Assembly (NCBI RefSeq): GCF_001005085.2
Contig: NZ_LBMU02000037.1
Location: 182,166 to 246,165 of the forward strand
Origin: Streptomyces humi
GTDB lineage: Bacteria; Actinomycetota; Actinomycetes; Streptomycetales; Streptomycetaceae
Reading direction: 5' to 3'
DNA: 64,000 bases
Part shown: positions 47,851-56,679 of the stretch, one piece after another
Layout of the letters: each line of letters begins with the position of its first letter
How positions within the stretch are numbered: the stretch's first letter is position 1
The notes under the pieces: model-generated
Database searches by the model: none
What the model saw: only the letters and a program-made list of their open reading frames with translations
What the model was told of the DNA's origin: nothing
Program-made: the position numbers and the translations under genes

Positions 47851-49055
47851 CGACGTCCACCGAGGGACGAGTGAAGTCGCGAGACGGAGCGGCACGGTTG
47901 AGGACGTCCACGTTCGTCTACCCCTGGGACGTCAACGGCGACCCCGAGGCCCCGCGGCGCATCGCCGGGCTCGGCGTGGACCAGGTCACCCTCGCCTCCG
48001 CCTACCACTCCACCCGCGCGCTGACCCCGCGCCATCCGCGCCGCCGTATCGTCACCGCCGAGCACGCGGCCGTCTACTACCCGGCGGGCGACCACTGGGC
48101 GGACCGCGCGCTCCGGCCCTACCCGGCGGGCGACTGGGCCCCCGGTGACGCCTTCGGGGAGGCGGCCGAGGCGCTGCGCGGCGCCGGTCTCGACGTGCAC
48201 ACCTGGGTGATCCTCGCCCACAACTCCCGTCTGGGCGCCGAGCATCCGGACACCTCGGTCGTCAACGCCTACGGCGACCGCTACCCCTGGGCCCCGTGCA
48301 TCGCCCAGCCCGCCACCCGCGCCTACCTCACCGGCCTCGCCGCCGAGGCCGCCGTACGGCCCGGCGCGGCCGGCACCGAACTGGAGTCCCTCGGCTGGTA
48401 CGGCCTCCAGCACCTGCACGCCCACGACAAGACCGCCGGGGTCGGCCTCGGGGACGCCGGCCAGTACCTGATGGCGCTGTGCTTCTGCCCCACCTGCCGA
48501 ACCGGGTACGGCGAACACGGCCTGGACGCGGACGAGTTGGCGGCAGCCGTACGGGACGCGCTGGAACCGCTGTGGCGGGGCGCCGGGGGCGACACGGGCT
48601 GGCCGACGGTCGAGAAGCTGCTCGGCGAACCGGTGGCGGCGGCCACCCGGGCCTGGCGGGACGACAGGGCCCGCACCCTCCAGGAGGCGGCGGTGGCCGC
48701 GGTGCGCGCGGCGGCCCCCGAGGGCTTCCAGGTGCTGCTGCACGCCGACCCGGTGGCCTACCACTGCGGAGCCAACCCGGGCGTGGATCCCGCCCATGTG
48801 CTGTCGGTCGCCGACGGCGTCGTGGTCCCCTGTGCCGGCGGTACGGCCCTGCTGGCGCCCTTCGCCGAGCACGCGCGGCCCGGCACGGTCCTCGCCGCCA
48901 ACTTCACGGTGGTGTCCGGGATGGGCGGCAGCCCCGACACCCTGGCCGCGGACGCGGCCCGCGCCCGCGCCCAGGGCGCGACCGAACTGCGCCTGTATCA
49001 CGCCGGATTGGCATCCGACGACGACCTGGCGGCGGTACGGTCGGCGCTGCGCTGA
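47847..49055 (+). CDS. uncharacterised TIM-barrel-like protein in the uronate operon
   Basis: 402 residues from GTG 47847 (GTGA overlap). I do not recognise the family with confidence. Visible: RTSTFVYPWDVNGDPEAPRRIAGLGVDQVTLASAYHSTRALTPRHP, AGLDVHTWVILAHNSRLGAEHPD, a Trp/Tyr/His-rich LESLGWYGLQHLHAHDKTAG, a paired-cysteine CFCPTC, and alternating strands and helices to the end. This resembles a glycoside-hydrolase-like barrel without signal peptide. Translational coupling to kdgD suggests it acts on a uronic or aldaric acid oligomer or intermediate in the cytoplasm. Its 3' end overlaps an antisense transporter remnant. Confidence 0.75.
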   Translation: MTTSTEGRVKSRDGAARLRTSTFVYPWDVNGDPEAPRRIAGLGVDQVTLASAYHSTRALTPRHPRRRIVTAEHAAVYYPAGDHWADRALRPYPAGDWAPGDAFGEAAEALRGAGLDVHTWVILAHNSRLGAEHPDTSVVNAYGDRYPWAPCIAQPATRAYLTGLAAEAAVRPGAAGTELESLGWYGLQHLHAHDKTAGVGLGDAGQYLMALCFCPTCRTGYGEHGLDADELAAAVRDALEPLWRGAGGDTGWPTVEKLLGEPVAAATRAWRDDRARTLQEAAVAAVRAAAPEGFQVLLHADPVAYHCGANPGVDPAHVLSVADGVVVPCAGGTALLAPFAEHARPGTVLAANFTVVSGMGGSPDTLAADAARARAQGATELRLYHAGLASDDDLAAVRSALR

Positions 49056-49648
49056 GCCAGCGCGCAGGCGGTGCCGAGCAGCGCACCGCCGAGGACCACC
49101 GACAGCCGTCGGCGGTCGACGAGTTCGACGAGAGCGGAGCCGACCGCCGGCCCCAGCACGTTCGGTGTGAACGTCAACGTGTTCGCGGTCGCGGTCGCCT
49201 GCCCCAGCGCGGCGGCCGGGATCTCGCGCTGTACGGCGGTGTGGGCGGCGATCAGGACACAGGGCAGGCCGAGTCCGCCCGCGAGGCCGCACACCAGCAG
49301 CACCGGGTCGGACGACACCGGCCGGCCGGCCGTCGCCAGCCCGGCCGGCGCGATCCCGGCCACCGCGAACCACCGCTCGCCGAGCCGTCGTAGCGCGGGC
49401 CCGGAGACCAGCCCCACCGCGACCGAGCCGACCCCCTGGACCGCGTACGGCACTCCCACATGGGCGGCGGAGTGGCCGAGGGCGTCCACCACCGCGTAGT
49501 TCAGGCTGCTGCCGAGCGAGACCAGGCCCGTCGTGACACCGCCCGCGCGGACCAGCGGCCGCGGCGCCGGGTGCGCCCGCAGCAGCCGGACCCCCTCGGC
49601 ACTCCGCCGGCGCAGACTCGCGGCGGGCCGCCGAGGGCGGGGCCGAGG
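48998..49648 (-). pseudogene. C-terminal half of a major facilitator transporter (remnant)
   Basis: The reading frame from about 49648 to 48998 gives RPAASLRRRSAEGVRLLRAHPAPRPLVRAGG followed by five to six hydrophobic segments (LVSLGSSLNYAVVDALG, VGVPYAVQGVGSVAVGLVSG, LLVCGLAGGLGLPCVLIA, LGPAVGSALVELVD). This is the second half of an MFS exporter with the usual central linker. Upstream, where six more helices should be, the frame gives only low-complexity Arg/Pro sequence and then meets a divergent gene. It therefore looks truncated. It also overlaps the end of the upstream gene by 58 bp. Confidence 0.7.
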
Positions 49649-49826
49649 AGGGTGGGGGCCCGTCCCTGCTCGGCTCGGCGTTCGGATGCGCGAGCTGCCG
49701 TCCGGTCCGGCGCGAGGACAGGGGGAGCGAAGAGACCGGTGCCCGGGGCGATGAGATTCCGCGGCCGGTGCGGTCTGCCCACCGAAGCCGAACGACCGCG
49801 TCGGTGAACAACCGGGAGGCAGCGCA

Positions 49827-50408
49827 ATGACTGGCACGACCATGATCGACCTGGGCCCGCAGGTGAGGATCGTCGCGGAACTCGCGGAACGGGTGACGGA
49901 CGGACAGCTCGCGGCGCCGACCCCGTGCCCGGACTACGCGGTCCATCACCTGCTCGCCCACGTGGCGGGCCTCTCCGTGGCCTTCCGGGACGCGGCCCGC
50001 AAGGACCTGGGCGTCACGACCGACCACCGCCCCGACGCCACGCTGCCGGAACTCGGCCCGGACTGGCGGCGGGAACTGCCCAAGGCGCTCGACGCACTGG
50101 CCGAGGCCTGGCGGGACCCGGCCGCCTGGAGCGGTATGACCCGGGCGGGTGGGATCGACCTGCCGGGGGAGGTGGCGGCGGCGGTCGTCGCCGACGAACT
50201 GGTCGTGCACGGCTGGGACCTGGCCCGTGCCGCCGGCCTGGAGTACACCCCCGATCCCGCGGCGCTGGCGGCGGCGCACGGATTCCTGGCGATGGCGGCC
50301 CAGGGCGACCGCGGCCCCTTCGGCCCGCTCGTGCCGGTGCCCGAGGAGGCGCCGTTGCTGCACCGGACGGTGGGACTGTCCGGCCGGGACCCGGGCTGGA
50401 AGCCGTGA
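49827..50408 (+). CDS. TIGR03086-type maleylpyruvate isomerase/DinB-like protein
   Basis: 193 residues from ATG 49827 (GGGAGGCAGCGCA upstream). It opens with the family pattern LGPQVRIVAELAERVTDGQLAAPTPCPDYAVHHLLAHVAGL, whose His is a metal ligand. Further ligand histidine VADELVVHGWDLARAAG follows, and the C-terminal FLAMAAQGDRGPFGPLVPVPEEAPLLHRTVGLSGRDPGW is typical of TIGR03086. The four-helix DinB-like fold binds a divalent metal; mycothiol-dependent reactions are known in relatives. Function here unknown. Confidence 0.85.
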   Translation: MTGTTMIDLGPQVRIVAELAERVTDGQLAAPTPCPDYAVHHLLAHVAGLSVAFRDAARKDLGVTTDHRPDATLPELGPDWRRELPKALDALAEAWRDPAAWSGMTRAGGIDLPGEVAAAVVADELVVHGWDLARAAGLEYTPDPAALAAAHGFLAMAAQGDRGPFGPLVPVPEEAPLLHRTVGLSGRDPGWKP

Positions 50409-50459
50409 ACGCACCGAAACGGTGAGCGGGCGGGGACCCGGATCCGTACTCTCCTCGCC

Positions 50460-51212
50460 ATGCCACTGAGCCTGACCGTCCTCGGTACCTCCACCCCGCA
50501 CCCCCGGCCCGGCCGCCCGTGCTCCGGGTACCTGCTGCGCGGCGGCGGCGCCGAGGTCTGGGTCGACGCGGGCACCGGCACCTTCGCGGAGTTGCAGCGG
50601 CACACGGATCCGGCCCGGCTCACGGCGATCTGGATCTCGCACCTGCACGCGGACCACAGCGCGGATCTGCTGGCCGCTGCCTACGCGTTCGCCTTCGGCG
50701 GCCTGACGCCGGCGGCACCGATCCCGGTGTACGCCCCGCAGGACTGCGCGCGGCGCCTGGCCGACTTCCTCGGCCGGCCCGACCCGGCCTTCCTGAGCGG
50801 GGTGTTCGACTTCCGGCCCCTCTACGACGGCCACGCCGTCCGGCACTGGAACCTCCGGCTCGCCGCCCGCGCGGTCGCGCACGGCACCGAGGCGTACGGT
50901 CTGCGCGCCGAGTGCCAGGGCAGCGTCCTCGCGTACTCCGGGGACAGCGGACCGTGCGACGCCCTGCCCGAACTCGCGGCCCGCGCGGACGTGTTCCTGT
51001 GCGAGGCCGACCTCGACGAACATCGCGAAGGCGAACAGGTCCATCTGACCCCGGAGGACGCCGGGCGGGCCGCCCGGGACGCGGGCGCCCGGGAGCTGCT
51101 GATCACCCACGTGGGACCGGCCCTGACCCGCGAGATGGCGGCGGCCCGAGCGGGAGTGGCGTTCGGCGGCGCGACGAGCGTGGCCCGGGAGGGCGAGGCC
51201 AGGGGTCTGTAG
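50460..51212 (+). CDS. MBL-fold metallo-hydrolase (RNase Z-like)
   Basis: 250 residues. Metal motif ISHLHADHSADLLA (HxHxDH), further ligands in AYSGDSGPCDALPELA (Asp) and ELLITHVGP (His), with first strand LSLTVLGTSTPHPRPGRPCSGYLL. The length and lack of a long exosite match small metallo-beta-lactamase-like hydrolases related to RNase Z rather than tRNA-processing enzymes. It starts 51 bp after the previous gene. Confidence 0.87.
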   Translation: MPLSLTVLGTSTPHPRPGRPCSGYLLRGGGAEVWVDAGTGTFAELQRHTDPARLTAIWISHLHADHSADLLAAAYAFAFGGLTPAAPIPVYAPQDCARRLADFLGRPDPAFLSGVFDFRPLYDGHAVRHWNLRLAARAVAHGTEAYGLRAECQGSVLAYSGDSGPCDALPELAARADVFLCEADLDEHREGEQVHLTPEDAGRAARDAGARELLITHVGPALTREMAAARAGVAFGGATSVAREGEARGL

Positions 51213-51306
51213 AAGCGACCCGTGGGCTTCACCCGCATCACCTCTGTCAGAAGCATTGACGAAACATGGCTGCCCTCCTACCTTCGTCCGCGTCGTACTT
51301 CGTACG

Positions 51307-51316
51307 TCATATATGA
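51307..51316. promoter_or_regulatory. palindrome upstream of the GntR gene
   Basis: TCATATATGA is a perfect 10-bp AT-rich palindrome in a GC-rich surrounding, 72 bp before the GntR-family start. Two copies of ATACG follow. It may be the operator of the autoregulated GntR protein. Confidence 0.4.
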
Positions 51317-51387
51317 GACGCGATACGCGAGATCAGATACGTCAGACCAGGCCGTGGCGGCCCGGTTCGTGACCCCGAGAGGCGCGC

Positions 51388-52044
51388 ATGACCTCTGTGC
51401 CCATGCCGATCCCGTCCCGCACGCAGTACGTGCTGGACGCGATCAAACACCGCATCCTCACCGGCGTGCTGACGCCCGGTCAGGCCCTGGTGGAGACCGA
51501 GCTCGCCGCGCAGTTCGGGGTGTCCAAGACCCCCGTGCGGGAGGCGCTCAAGACCCTCGCGGGAACCGGCCTGGTCGTGATGAGCCAGTACAAGGGCGTC
51601 ACGGTGCGCATGGTGGACGCGGACATGGCGCGTGAGGTCTACGACGTACGGCTGCTCCTCGAACCCGAGGCCCTGAAACGGGCCGTCCGCCGGGGCGCCT
51701 CCCTCGACGCCGCCCGCGACGCCCTCACCCGCGCCGCCGACGCCACCGACACCGCCGAACGCTCCCTCGCCAACCGGGACTTCCACCGCGCTCTGTACCT
51801 GCCGTGCGGCAACCCGCTGCTCGGCCGGATGCTCGACGAGGTCCGCGACCAGGCCGCCCTCGTCTCCGCCGTCGCCTGGGCCGCCTCCCCCTCCTGGGAG
51901 CGGGAGGCCGGTGAGCACCAGGAGATCCTCCGACTGGCGCTGGCGGGCGACGCCGACGGCGCGGCCCGCGCCCTGCACTCCCACATCGCGTCCTTCGTCG
52001 ACCGAGCGTTCCCCCAGGCAGCCGACCAGGAAGGCCAGGAATGA
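51388..52044 (+). CDS. GntR family (FCD type) regulator of sugar-acid catabolism
   Basis: 218 residues. Winged helix at ~10-75 (TQYVLDAIKHRILTGVLTPGQALVETELAAQFGVSKTPVREALKTLAGTGLVVMSQYKGVTVRMV). The helical FCD domain has ligands in NRDFHRALYLPCGNPLL and EAGEHQEILRLALAGDADGAARALHSHI. FCD regulators usually sense carboxylic acids or sugar acids via a metal. It overlaps the following aldolase gene by four bases (ATGA), so it controls this operon. Confidence 0.92.
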   Translation: MTSVPMPIPSRTQYVLDAIKHRILTGVLTPGQALVETELAAQFGVSKTPVREALKTLAGTGLVVMSQYKGVTVRMVDADMAREVYDVRLLLEPEALKRAVRRGASLDAARDALTRAADATDTAERSLANRDFHRALYLPCGNPLLGRMLDEVRDQAALVSAVAWAASPSWEREAGEHQEILRLALAGDADGAARALHSHIASFVDRAFPQAADQEGQE

Positions 52045-52952
52045 GCAGCGTGGCGTTCGAGACCCAACGGGCGGCCCTGGCCGACGTCGTGGCCATCCCG
52101 GTGACACCGTTCGCCGAGGACGGCGGCGTCGACCAGGACGCCCACCGGGCCCTGCTGCGCCGGCTCCTCGACGGCGGGATCCGCACCCTCACCCCGAACG
52201 GGAACACCGGCGAGTTCTACGCCCTGACCCCCGAAGAGCGGCGGCTGGTCACCGAGTTGACGCTCGACGAGGCCGCGGACCGGGCCGTGGTCCTCGTCGG
52301 TGTCGGCCACGACATCCCCACCGCCGTCGCCTCCGCCCGGCACGCCCGGGAGCGCGGTGCCCGGATGGTGATGGTCCACCAGCCCGTCCACCCCTACGTC
52401 TCCCAGGCCGGCTGGGTGGACTACCACCGGGCCATCGCCGCGGCCGTCCCCGAGCTGGGCGTCGTCCCGTACGTCCGCAACGCCCAGCTCCCCGGCGCCC
52501 GTCTGGCCGAACTCGCCGACGCCTGCCCGAACGTGGTCGGCGTCAAGTACGCCGTCCCGGACGCCGCGAAGTTCGCCGCCTTCGCCCGGGACGCGGGGCT
52601 CGACCGGTTCGTGTGGGTGGCGGGGCTCGCGGAACCGTACGCCCCCTCCTACTTCTCGGCCGGTGCCACCGGCTTCACCTCCGGTCTCGTGAACGTCGCC
52701 CCGGCCGTTTCGCTGAACATGATCGAAGCGCTTCGATCGGGTGACTACCAGGCCGCCATGAAGGTCTGGGAGCAGATCCGCCGCTTCGAGGAGCTGCGCG
52801 CGGCGGGCGGCTCCGCCGACAACGTCACCGTCGTCAAGGAGGCCCTGGCCGCGCTCGGCCTGTGCCGCCGTGACGTCCGCCCGCCCAGCAGGCAGCTGCC
52901 CGAGGAAGCGCGCGCCGAGGTCGCCGCCATAGCCACCGGATGGTCCCTGTGA
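52041..52952 (+). CDS. DHDPS-family sugar-acid aldolase/dehydratase
   Basis: 303 residues. TIM barrel with LADVVAIPVTPFAEDGGVDQDAHRALLRRLLDGGIRTLTPNGNTGEFYALTPEE, tyrosine in GVVPYVRNAQ and Schiff-base lysine in NVVGVKYAVPD. It lacks the DapA GTTGE pocket (here GNTGE). Being paired with an IlvD-family dehydratase, it most likely cleaves or dehydrates a 2-keto-3-deoxy sugar acid. GTGA overlap with the next gene. A perfect 18-bp palindrome lies inside its coding sequence. Confidence 0.85.
   Translation: MSSVAFETQRAALADVVAIPVTPFAEDGGVDQDAHRALLRRLLDGGIRTLTPNGNTGEFYALTPEERRLVTELTLDEAADRAVVLVGVGHDIPTAVASARHARERGARMVMVHQPVHPYVSQAGWVDYHRAIAAAVPELGVVPYVRNAQLPGARLAELADACPNVVGVKYAVPDAAKFAAFARDAGLDRFVWVAGLAEPYAPSYFSAGATGFTSGLVNVAPAVSLNMIEALRSGDYQAAMKVWEQIRRFEELRAAGGSADNVTVVKEALAALGLCRRDVRPPSRQLPEEARAEVAAIATGWSL
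52721..52738. promoter_or_regulatory. 18-bp palindrome inside a coding sequence, LacI-type operator core
   Basis: GATCGAAGCGCTTCGATC is a perfect palindrome centred on AAGCGCTT, the same core as the sites at 54720, 54747 and 60203. It lies in the 3' part of the aldolase gene, about 2.1 kb before the importer genes. It may be a roadblock or looping site, or a coding coincidence. Confidence 0.5.
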
Positions 52953-54694
52953 GCCGCGGCGAGAACGTCCCGCGCAAGCAGCCCGAGGAACTGCGGAGCC
53001 ACCAGTGGTACGGCACCGAGGGCCTGCGCTCCTTCAGCCACCGCGCCCGCACCCGCCAGCTCGGCTACCTCCCCGAGGAGCACCTCGGCAAGCCGGTCAT
53101 CGCGATCCTCAACACCTGGTCGGACATCAACCCCTGCCATGTACACCTCCGTGACCGGGCGCAGGCCGTCAAGCGGGGTGTCTGGCAGGCCGGCGGCTTC
53201 CCCCTGGAGTTCCCGGTCGCCACCCTCTCCGAGACGTTCCAGAAGCCGACCCCGATGCTCTACCGCAACCTCCTGTCCATGGAGACCGAGGAACTGCTGC
53301 GGTCGTACCCGGTGGACGGCGCGGTGCTCATGGGCGGCTGCGACAAGTCCACCCCGGCGCTGCTCATGGGCGCCGCCTCCGTCGACCTGCCCACCGTCTT
53401 CGTGCCCGCCGGGCCCATGCTCCCCGGCCACTGGCGGGGTGAGGTCCTCGGTTCCGGCACCGACATGTGGAAGTACTGGGACGACAGGCGCGCCGGCCTG
53501 ATCGGCGACTGCGAGATGACCGAGCTGGAGAGCGGGCTGGCCCGGTCCCCCGGCCACTGCATGACCATGGGCACGGCGTCCACGCTCACCGCCGCCGCCG
53601 AGGCCCTCGGCGTGACCGTGCCGGGCGCCTCCAGCATCCCGGCCGTCGACTCCGGGCACGACCGGATGGCCGCCGCGTCGGGCATGCGGGCCGTCGAGCT
53701 CGTCCACAGGGACCGCAGGCTCTCCCAGCTCCTCACCGCCGACGCCTTCGAGGACGCCGTCACCACCGTGCTCGGCCTCGGCGGCTCCACCAACGCCGTC
53801 ATCCACCTCATCGCCATGGCCGGCCGGGCCGGGGTTCGGCTCACCCTCGACGACTTCGACCGCATCGCCCGCACCGTGCCCGTCCTCGCCAACGTGCGGC
53901 CCGGCGGACAGCGGTACCTGATGGAGGACTTCCACTTCGCGGGCGGCCTGCCCGGCTTCCTCTCCCGGATCCCCGACCTGCTCCACCTCGACCGGCCGAC
54001 GGTGTCGTACGACAGCTACCGCGAGCAGCTCGCCGGCGCCCGGGTCCACGACGACGACGTCATCCGGCCCCGGGACAACCCGGTGGCCGCCGAGGGCGGG
54101 GTCGCCGTGCTGCGCGGCAACCTCTGCCCGGACGGCGCGGTCATCAAGCACATCGCCGCCGAGCCGCACCTGCTCAGGCACACCGGGACGGCCGTCGTCT
54201 TCGACGACTACCGGACCATGCAGCGCACCATCGACGACCCGGACCTCGGCATCACCGCCGACAGCGTGCTCGTCCTGCGCAACTCGGGGCCGAGAGGAGG
54301 TCCGGGCATGCCCGAGTACGGCATGCTGCCCATCCCCGGCCACCTGCTCAAGCAGGGCGTGCGGGACATGGTCCGGATCTCCGACGCCCGGATGAGCGGC
54401 ACCAGTTACGGCGCCTGTGTGCTGCACGTCGCGCCCGAGTCGTACGTCGGCGGGCCCCTCGCCCTGGTCCGCAGCGGGGACTCCATCACCCTCGACGTCG
54501 AGGCGCGCACCCTCCGGCTCGACGTGGACGACGAGGAGCTGGCCCGGCGCCGGGCCGCGTGGACGCCGCCGCCCGCGCGGTACGAGCGCGGTTACGGCGC
54601 GCTCTACGACCAGCAGATCACCCAGGCCGACACCGGCTGCGACTTCGAGTTCCTGGCCCGGCCCGGAGAAGTCCCGGACCCGTACGCCGGCTAG
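52949..54694 (+). CDS. IlvD/Edd family sugar-acid dehydratase
   Basis: 581 residues from GTG 52949 (GTGA overlap); an ATG three codons upstream is less likely. The Fe-S cysteines expected for the family are visible in LMGGCDKSTPALLMG, LIGDCEMTE and PGHCMTMGTASTLTAAAEALG, followed by GLGGSTNAVIHL and the C-terminal YGMLPIPGHLLKQGVRDMVRISDARMSGTSYG. The close fit is to L-arabinonate/D-xylonate-type dehydratases rather than the branched-chain enzyme. It makes a 2-keto-3-deoxy acid for the preceding aldolase. A [2Fe-2S] or [4Fe-4S] cluster is expected. Confidence 0.88.
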   Translation: MSRGENVPRKQPEELRSHQWYGTEGLRSFSHRARTRQLGYLPEEHLGKPVIAILNTWSDINPCHVHLRDRAQAVKRGVWQAGGFPLEFPVATLSETFQKPTPMLYRNLLSMETEELLRSYPVDGAVLMGGCDKSTPALLMGAASVDLPTVFVPAGPMLPGHWRGEVLGSGTDMWKYWDDRRAGLIGDCEMTELESGLARSPGHCMTMGTASTLTAAAEALGVTVPGASSIPAVDSGHDRMAAASGMRAVELVHRDRRLSQLLTADAFEDAVTTVLGLGGSTNAVIHLIAMAGRAGVRLTLDDFDRIARTVPVLANVRPGGQRYLMEDFHFAGGLPGFLSRIPDLLHLDRPTVSYDSYREQLAGARVHDDDVIRPRDNPVAAEGGVAVLRGNLCPDGAVIKHIAAEPHLLRHTGTAVVFDDYRTMQRTIDDPDLGITADSVLVLRNSGPRGGPGMPEYGMLPIPGHLLKQGVRDMVRISDARMSGTSYGACVLHVAPESYVGGPLALVRSGDSITLDVEARTLRLDVDDEELARRRAAWTPPPARYERGYGALYDQQITQADTGCDFEFLARPGEVPDPYAG

Positions 54695-54716
54695 CGCCCC
54701 CGCACTCCCGAAGACC

Positions 54717-54756
54717 GTCGAAGCGCTTCAACCACAGGCATCGAGCAAGCGCTTCC
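54717..54756. promoter_or_regulatory. pair of LacI-type operators before the importer genes
   Basis: GTCGAAGCGCTTCAAC (54717-54732) and GAGCAAGCGCTTCC (54743-54756) share the core AAGCGCTT with centres 26 bp apart. They occupy the 98-bp gap between the dehydratase and the first permease, suggesting a separate regulated promoter there. Confidence 0.7.
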
Positions 54757-54792
54757 TGCACCCGCTGTAACCGAAGCGAACGGAGAACAGTC

Positions 54793-55728
54793 GTGGCCCA
54801 AGCCGCAGCCGTGGCGAACCCGCCCGCGCCACCCCGGCGGCGCCGTACCTCCGCGACGCCGCGCAGGCTGCCGTACCTGCTGATCGCCCCGGCGGCCCTG
54901 CTGATGCTGGGGTTCATCGCCTACCCGGTGCTCAGCGTCTTCTACTACAGCCTCCAGAACTACAACCCGACCAAGCCCTGGCGGAACGGCTTCGCGGGCC
55001 TCGGCAACTTCACCCAGGCCTTCGCCCACGACCCGCAGTTCTGGGACACGCTGACCTTCAGCGCCAAGTGGGTGGTGGTCGAAGTCGGGTTGCAGCTGCT
55101 GTTCGGGCTGGCCCTCGCGCTGATCGTCAACCAGACGTTCGTGGGGCGGGCGCTGGGCCGGGCGCTGGTCTTCTCGCCGTGGGCCGTCTCCGGGGTGCTG
55201 ACCTCCGCCATCTGGGTGCTGCTCTACAACTCCCAGACGGGCATCACGCGTTACCTCGCCGACGCGGGCATCGGGTCGTACGGCACCAGCTGGCTGTCGG
55301 ACACCTCGACCGTCTTCCCGGCGGCCGTGGTCGCCGACCTCTGGCGCGGTGTCCCCTTCTTCGCGATCCTCATCCTCGCCGACCTCCAGTCCGTGTCGAA
55401 GGACCTGTACGAGGCCGCCGAGGTCGACGGGGCGAGCCGGCTCAAGCAGTTCCTGCACATCACCCTGCCGCACCTCAAGGACGCCATCGTGCTGTCCACG
55501 CTGCTGCGCGCGGTGTGGGAGTTCAACAACGTGGACCTGCTCTACACCCTGACGGGCGGCGGCCCGGCGGGCGAGACGACCACCCTTCCGCTGTACATCG
55601 CCAACACCAGCGTCGACGCCCACAACTTCGGCTACGCCTCGGCCCTGACCACGGTGGCGTTCGTGATCCTGCTCTTCTGCTCGGTCGTCTACCTGCGGCT
55701 GAGCAAGTTCGGAGGCGAGGCGAAGTGA
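54793..55728 (+). CDS. oligosaccharide ABC transporter permease (MalF type)
   Basis: 311 residues from GTG 54793 (GGAGAA upstream); the frame is open further upstream over the dehydratase but that is its shadow. Basic N-terminus, six membrane segments, EAA loop LYEAAEVDGASRLKQFLHITLPHLKD. GTGA overlap with the second permease. The binding protein is encoded 4.5 kb downstream, after the catabolic genes. Confidence 0.93.
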   Translation: MAQAAAVANPPAPPRRRRTSATPRRLPYLLIAPAALLMLGFIAYPVLSVFYYSLQNYNPTKPWRNGFAGLGNFTQAFAHDPQFWDTLTFSAKWVVVEVGLQLLFGLALALIVNQTFVGRALGRALVFSPWAVSGVLTSAIWVLLYNSQTGITRYLADAGIGSYGTSWLSDTSTVFPAAVVADLWRGVPFFAILILADLQSVSKDLYEAAEVDGASRLKQFLHITLPHLKDAIVLSTLLRAVWEFNNVDLLYTLTGGGPAGETTTLPLYIANTSVDAHNFGYASALTTVAFVILLFCSVVYLRLSKFGGEAK

Positions 55729-56609
55729 TCACCGAGATCGCACCGACCGCGGAGCCCGTGGTGACCCGGCCGGCCCGGCCCGGGAAGCGGCGCCGCGCCT
55801 GGGACGAGGTCCCGCGCTGGCAGATCTACCTCCCCCTCGGGATCTACCTCCTCTTCACCCTGGTCCCGTTCTACTGGATCCTGCTCTTCGCCGTCCGCCC
55901 CGCCGGATCCACCTCCCTCCTGCCCTGGCCGGCCACCTCCGAGCACTTCCAGAAGGTGTGGACCGAGCGCAGCTTCGGCACGTACTTCACCAACAGCGTC
56001 TACGTCGGCGTCGCGACCCTGGTGCTGACCACCGTCGTCGCGCTGGCCGGCGGCTACGCCCTGGCCCGCTTCGACTTCCGGCTCAAGCGCGGCTTCATGC
56101 TGGCCCTGCTCTGCTCCCAGTTCGTGCCGGGCGCGCTGCTGCTGGTGCCGCTCTTCCAGATCTTCGCCAACCTGCGGATGATCAACTCGCTCGGCAGCGT
56201 CGTCGTCGCCGAGACCGTCTTCCAGCTCCCGCTGTCGATGATCCTGATCAGCGGCTTCATCAGGAACGTGCCGTACTCCCTGGAGGAGGCCGCCTGGGTC
56301 GACGGCTGCAACCGGCTCACCGCCTTCCGGATCGTCGTCCTGCCCATGCTGCGGCCCGGACTGGTCGCGGTCGGCTCGTTCGCCTTCGTGCACGCCTGGA
56401 ACCACTTCCTGTTCGCCCTGATGTTCCTCTCCGACCAGAGCAAGCAGACCATCCCGGTCGGCCTCAACACCCTGATGAGCTCGGACAGCGTGGACCTGGG
56501 GGCGCTGGCCGCGGGCGGCATCATCGCGGCCGTACCGGTCGTGATCGTCTTCGCCTTCATCCAGAAGTGGCTGATCACCGGCTTCAGCGCGGGGGCGGTG
56601 AAGGGATGA
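55725..56609 (+). CDS. oligosaccharide ABC transporter permease (MalG type)
   Basis: 294 residues from GTG 55725. Six membrane segments; EAA loop SLEEAAWVDGCNRLTAFRIVVLPMLRPG. The partner of the preceding permease. The downstream oxidoreductase gene starts 70 bp later. Confidence 0.93.
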   Translation: MITEIAPTAEPVVTRPARPGKRRRAWDEVPRWQIYLPLGIYLLFTLVPFYWILLFAVRPAGSTSLLPWPATSEHFQKVWTERSFGTYFTNSVYVGVATLVLTTVVALAGGYALARFDFRLKRGFMLALLCSQFVPGALLLVPLFQIFANLRMINSLGSVVVAETVFQLPLSMILISGFIRNVPYSLEEAAWVDGCNRLTAFRIVVLPMLRPGLVAVGSFAFVHAWNHFLFALMFLSDQSKQTIPVGLNTLMSSDSVDLGALAAGGIIAAVPVVIVFAFIQKWLITGFSAGAVKG

Positions 56610-56632
56610 GACACCTTTCGGACCGCTCGGGA

Positions 56633-56644
56633 CAAACGCTTACC
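56633..56644. promoter_or_regulatory. partial LacI-type operator before the oxidoreductase gene
   Basis: CAAACGCTTACC differs from the 60202 site CAAGCGCTTACC at one base. It lies 36 bp before the next start. The broken symmetry makes it weaker evidence than the other sites. Confidence 0.4.
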
Positions 56645-56679
56645 CTGCTCGCAAAGATCGACAACGCAGGGAGGACCCC

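Noticed and set aside
47658..51110. 1150-residue minus-strand open frame
   Set aside because: It runs antisense through five well-supported features and has the composition of a shadow frame in GC-rich DNA.
18391..52952. Calling all three DHDPS-fold genes dapA
   Set aside because: Only the gene at 18391 has the GTTGES pocket with the YDIPGRTG and VKD motifs; the others have KdgD-like or divergent pockets and sugar-acid neighbours.
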